A DNA stretch of 64,000 nucleotides from assembly GCA_022749755.1 (NCBI GenBank), contig CM040446.1, forward strand, positions 7,056,715 through 7,120,714, in the 5' to 3' direction. Made by a program: the position numbers and the translations under genes. Position 1 is the first letter of the stretch, and every line of letters begins with the position of its first letter. The DNA is from Azadirachta indica. Its lineage: Eukaryota; Streptophyta; Magnoliopsida; Sapindales; Meliaceae. Below, in pieces: positions 60,524 to 64,000 of the stretch. Below the pieces are notes generated by a model. That model had not been told where the DNA came from, made no database searches, and saw nothing but the letters and a program-made list of their open reading frames with translations.

Positions 60524-61360
60524 CTAACACATACATCCTAGATGCGGTATTAGATAATATATCGTTTGCCATCGATGTAGACGGTAGAGTGGGAGGCATT
60601 GCCCAGATGTATTGATTTGATGATTATGGAATGGCCATTGAGCTACTTCTACACGCACCATGGGCATTAGTTTCTCCTGTTGCCTCATATTCCTTATCAT
60701 TACCGAGTTCCTACTTCTATAATGATATTCACAATCAACATGTTGCTGTTCTTCTAATATACAGTGAAGAGGAGAAACACTTTCGTCTGTAGTGGTCGCA
60801 TTATTCTCGGGCCGGAGAACACTTGGCTTGACATTCGGTGGCTCTTCATCTTGCACAGGTGAGAAGTTGTATTCTCTAAATTGGGCCCCTGCATCTACGT
60901 AATTGAATTCAATATTGAATTGTGCCTGTTCTAACAACATTGCAGGAATTGTATCATCGAGCTGATTACTCCTATTGGAAGGCCTGAATGGGGTCATGGT
61001 AGCTCCCCCTTTGCTTTGATGCTGAAAACCATATAGCCTAAGTTGTTCTCCTCTACTAAAGCATTCCTTAGTCAGATACAGGTAACAATGACCATTCGCA
61101 TTAATAAATTATGTGCTATTAACATTCATAAAGGCGTAGAAACTAGATTCATTGTTAATAAACGCTGGTGTCTGAGGTTATCCCAAAACTTGCACACAGT
61201 CAAGAAAAATCGTTTTTGTTTTGATAGTTTCCTTAGTTGGATTAATCCCATATCCAACATACACAATCTACATAAAGTATTCATACATTATAACTCGATC
61301 TATATAAAAGGGCATCACCACACCACCGATGTAAATATCACTATTGTTCGGAGTACGTTC
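60524..61360 (-). pseudogene. N-terminal fragment of a MULE transposase
   Basis: The minus strand reads YIDRVIMYEYF, FINNESSFYAFMNVNST, NGHCYLYLTKECFS and LYGFQHQSKGGATMTPFRPS, then an open 157-codon stretch rich in acidic and polar residues (QLDDTIPAMLLEQAQFNIEF). This resembles the poorly conserved N-terminal region before the DNA-binding block of MuDR-type transposases on Ulp1-carrying MULEs. The assignment rests on context and general resemblance. Everything downstream that would catalyse transposition is missing. Confidence 0.5.
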
Positions 61361-61479
61361 CTAAGAACCTCATAATCGAGTAACTATCGAAATCAACAAC
61401 TCTATACACCAAAAACAATAAACAATGGTTAATCGACTACAAAACACCCAAAGTTACTAGTTTTTGTTACTTAACATAA

Positions 61480-61760
61480 CCGTGCATTCACCTGCGATTA
61501 GGTTTCTGTCAAATTCGAAAATGTAACTCGAATGTGGGCAAAAAAATTGCCCAACTCGAAAGTTACCGCCTTACTCGAAAGTGTAACTCAAAACTAATAT
61601 TAATTATGTTCGAAACTTACTTTTGAGAATGGAGAATTTTTTTTCACCCTACTCGAAAATCATTTGTAAGTATAGCAAATTTTTACCTTACTTGAAAGTA
61701 ACTTTCGAGTAAGGCGAAAACTTGCCTACTTTTGAGTTCAACAGAACTCAAAAGTCTCTT
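61480..61760. repeat. Right-side array of CTCGAAAGT/ACTTTCGAG words
   Basis: At least six occurrences of CTCGAAAGT or near variants on either strand. They mirror the arrays on the left side of the element (about 55340-56115). Confidence 0.75.
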
Positions 61761-61984
61761 CCCAGGTCGATGAACTTTGCACTCTCCAATTTTCTCCAAT
61801 TTTAACCATACTATATCTACTAGCCTTTAAAACAAATCTTGTCATTTGACTGAATAATGGCTTAACAGCAAGATTTCATTCAAACCAAAACAATGTACGG
61901 GGCAGGAAGACAAAAAAGAATGGGTTGAGTTGTTTACCATCTTGGAGAGTAAAGAACAAGAAGAATAAGAAGAAAGAAAGAAAT

Positions 61985-62115
61985 GGAAGAAATTGATAAA
62001 GGGGCATGAGGGCAATTCTTGCAATTGGAAGCAAAAGGGGCAGTTTTGAATGAAAATTTATTGGGGGTATTTTTGAATTTTACTTATAAATTAGGGACAT
62101 TTTTGGTTATTTTTC
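61985..62115. repeat. Right terminal inverted repeat of the second MULE
   Basis: Inverted partner of 55159-55290. Both contain a run matching TTTTCATTCAAAA and CCCTCAT on opposite strands. Confidence 0.8.
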
Positions 62116-62124
62116 ATTACTAAC
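62116..62124. repeat. Right 9-bp target-site duplication of the second MULE (imperfect)
   Basis: ATTACTAAC, partner of 55150-55158. Confidence 0.5.
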
Positions 62125-62240
62125 AGGGGCATAATCATTATTTTTAAATAAATTGAAATTTTTATGAGTATTTTTGAATATTAGGACTAATGAATTCATA
62201 AGTTAAATCATAAGGACTTCTATGTTCTTGTCCCTTACTT

Positions 62241-63570
62241 AACATTAAAATATTAATTAAAAAAATTAGTGAATTTACTAAAAATTAGAGTTGGATTAGT
62301 AATAGTGCAGAAATAATAATTTAAAAAAGTTTTTTTTTTTTTTGAAAAAAGTGTATTAGATTGTATTTTTTAAAAATATTTTTTAACATTAAAAATAATA
62401 AAAAATATTTGATATTATTTTTAAATATAAGTGCAGTAGTTTTTTTTTAAAAAAAATCTAAGTAGTTTTAAAATTTTGTTTTTGTAAATAATAAAAATGA
62501 TAAAGGTTTTTTTTTTAACTTTCTAATTAAAATTTAAATATAATTTTTTTATAATGCCACCTATTTATAAATGTCAAAACTTAAAAGAATTTGGAATATC
62601 TAAGATTTGAAATTCAAATTTTAGATTTTAAATATGATTTTAAGTATAAGATTTTAGATATTGAATTTAAAGGTTTAAGTTTAAGAATAATAATAATTAA
62701 AGATTAAAAATTAATGATTATAGAAATTCTTATTGATTCTAATATTTGAATGAAAAATTTTGATTTTAAATAAGAGTTAATGTTTCAGTTTCCACCATTA
62801 TATTTTTTACTCTTTATTTTTTTCATATTTCTTTATGTAATTTGTGTTTGTTATTTGATTTTGAAGAAAAAATTTCTAATTATTGTCACATCCCACGTTA
62901 CTAACGAGAATGAGACATAAGTAAATTAAAAATTTGTTTCTAACTCAAGCACTCGAATTCCTATCATAATAGGACGTCTATTTCTTTCTATGTCTAATGC
63001 AATAATCAATTGTAGAAATAGAGCTCTAAAACTGTCCTTCGAAAAATAGAACATTGAAAATAAATATGTTTAATATTTACAAGCAACCTTGTAACAATGA
63101 TGACATGCATGATTGCTTTAATGTTTCATCTTTTTCTGATCCCTTGAATGCTTGTTTAAATGGTTACGATGATTTCAATTTTGATAAAAATTTTGAAATG
63201 TTTCACATTTATTTTCTTTTAAAATTTTCTTAGGTTCTGAAAGTTAACGAATGGAGACTAAAATTTGAAAACTTACCTTAATGTGCTGATATATCGATGC
63301 CATTAAGTGTGCAACCACCTAAACTCGATTTGAAACCACTACCATTTGATCCCAAATATGCTTTCTTGGGTGCCAATGAAACTTTTCGATGATAATTTCT
63401 TTCAAACTCAATAATATTTAAGAATGTAAGTTGGTAAAAATTTTTAGATTGTATAAACATGTCTTAGGCTAGATCATAGCTGACATAAAAGGCATTAGTT
63501 ATTTGATTTGCACGTACAAGATATATTTGAAAGATAATGCCAAATCATCTAAACAAATATAATGTAGGCT
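62241..63570. other. AT-rich region with a gypsy pol scrap
   Basis: No gene. The only coding echo is at 63282-63405, listed separately. Confidence 0.5.
63282..63405 (+). pseudogene. Short gypsy polyprotein fragment before the reverse transcriptase
   Basis: The + strand reads PLSVQPPKLDLKPLPFDPKY then AFLGANETF and, after a one-base shift, MIISFKLN. This is the very conserved linker that opens the gypsy reverse transcriptase region. It is about 40 codons long and isolated. It has the opposite orientation to the gypsy element at 17096-20910. Confidence 0.75.
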
Positions 63571-64000
63571 AAGGGTTTGTTTGTTTTTCTGACTGAAATC
63601 TGATATAATTATTCAAATGTCTAAGAGTTGTTTATTTTCTAACTTATATCTGAATATTTGTTAAAAACATCTAAATATAATTAAGTTAAAAATTTTGACT
63701 TAAATCTAAATAAGTAAATGTCTAAAGAATTTAATATTTTTTTCAAAAATATCCCTATTTGATTAATTTTTTTACAAACAAAATTAAAACCCTAGTTAAC
63801 TATTTTTAACTATCTCTTTTCTATTATGAATCCCATTTACTTGTCTTCTTAATCCTACTTATTTTATACTTTAATTATTATAATAAATTTGTATATTTAC
63901 ATAATTACAACTATATTACAATATGACTTATTATTTTTATTTAATTTTTATTGATTTTTATATCATCAGTTAGAAATTATTTTTTTAGAAAAACATATAT
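63571..64000. mobile_element. Second copy of the nested MITE family, truncated by the window end
   Basis: 63612-63985 matches the reverse complement of 31330-31628, including AAGAGTTGTTTATTTTCTAAC and TTACATAATTACAACTATAT. The near end is GGGTTTGTTTGTTTTTCTGA. Confidence 0.75.

Larger units (their letters stand above)
55159..62115 (+). mobile_element. MULE carrying an Ulp1-protease gene (Kaonashi-like)
   Basis: A 7-kb unit with terminal inverted repeats of about 130 bp: left GGGAAATAACCAAAAATG, right reverse complement GAAAAATAACCAAAAATG, then shared AATTTTCATTCAAAA and CTTCCAATTG. Inside are a decayed DUF1985-Ulp1 gene on + and, converging on it, the N-terminal part of a MULE transposase on -. 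This matches the published type of plant MULEs carrying Ulp1-like genes (Kaonashi in Arabidopsis, related elements in melon). No catalytic transposase region remains, so it could move only with help from a relative. Confidence 0.8.
54615..62240. mobile_element. Older AT-rich foldback element apparently split by the second MULE
   Basis: The left ACATCGTAGCCCCTAAGATT and the reverse complement of the right end, ACATAGAAGTCCTTATGATT, look like decayed terminal repeats. They stay alignable into an AT-rich body, and the body is interrupted by the MULE at 55159-62115. Similarity is modest and the AT bias makes chance alignment possible. Confidence 0.4.

Overview
This is an AT-rich eudicot nuclear genomic window. 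The signs are genes with many short exons and GT-AG introns, plant-specific protein families, and dense degenerate plant transposons. I cannot name the species. There are three host genes: the 3' end of a reticulon-domain gene (+ strand, about 969-4513, running in from outside the window), a complete BRCT-domain gene (+, CDS 33770-37971, 10 exons, 546 codons) and a complete Dicer-like gene of the DCL3 type (-, CDS 53806-40620, 25 exons, about 1671 codons). The last two converge tail to tail with about 2.6 kb between stop codons.

Region by region: 1-4513 reticulon exons; 4514-6390 AT-rich spacer; 6395-15070 a decayed hAT transposon gene (-) split by a 6.7-kb Mutator-like element (MULE) at 8030-14764, whose 9-bp target duplication falls inside a hAT codon run; 15070-17095 spacer with simple repeats; 17096-20910 a gypsy LTR element (-) with gag and protease but no reverse transcriptase; 20930-23270 a decayed copia gene (-); 23400-33380 a gene-free AT-rich tract with several inverted-repeat (MITE-like) elements, one with a perfect 9-bp target duplication; 33387-54100 the two intact genes; 54331-62240 an AT-rich foldback apparently split by a second 7-kb MULE (55159-62115) that carries a decayed DUF1985-plus-Ulp1-protease gene and only the N-terminal piece of a transposase; 62240-64000 AT-rich sequence with a gypsy pol scrap and a MITE copy running off the end.

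The most informative signals outside ordinary gene annotation are: a U12-type AT-AC intron in the BRCT gene, fixed by reading frame; GC donors in both intact genes; the dated nesting of MULE into hAT; an inverted duplication inside the first MULE that resembles the architecture of a hairpin silencing trigger; and arrays of a CGAAAGT/ACTTTCG word plus a degenerate 28-bp tandem repeat in the second MULE. DCL3 is the enzyme that makes the 24-nt siRNAs that silence such elements. Its position among them is probably coincidence. All transposon coding regions seen here are broken, and I found no tRNA, rRNA or CRISPR. Coordinates of splice sites were read by eye and checked by reading-frame phase.
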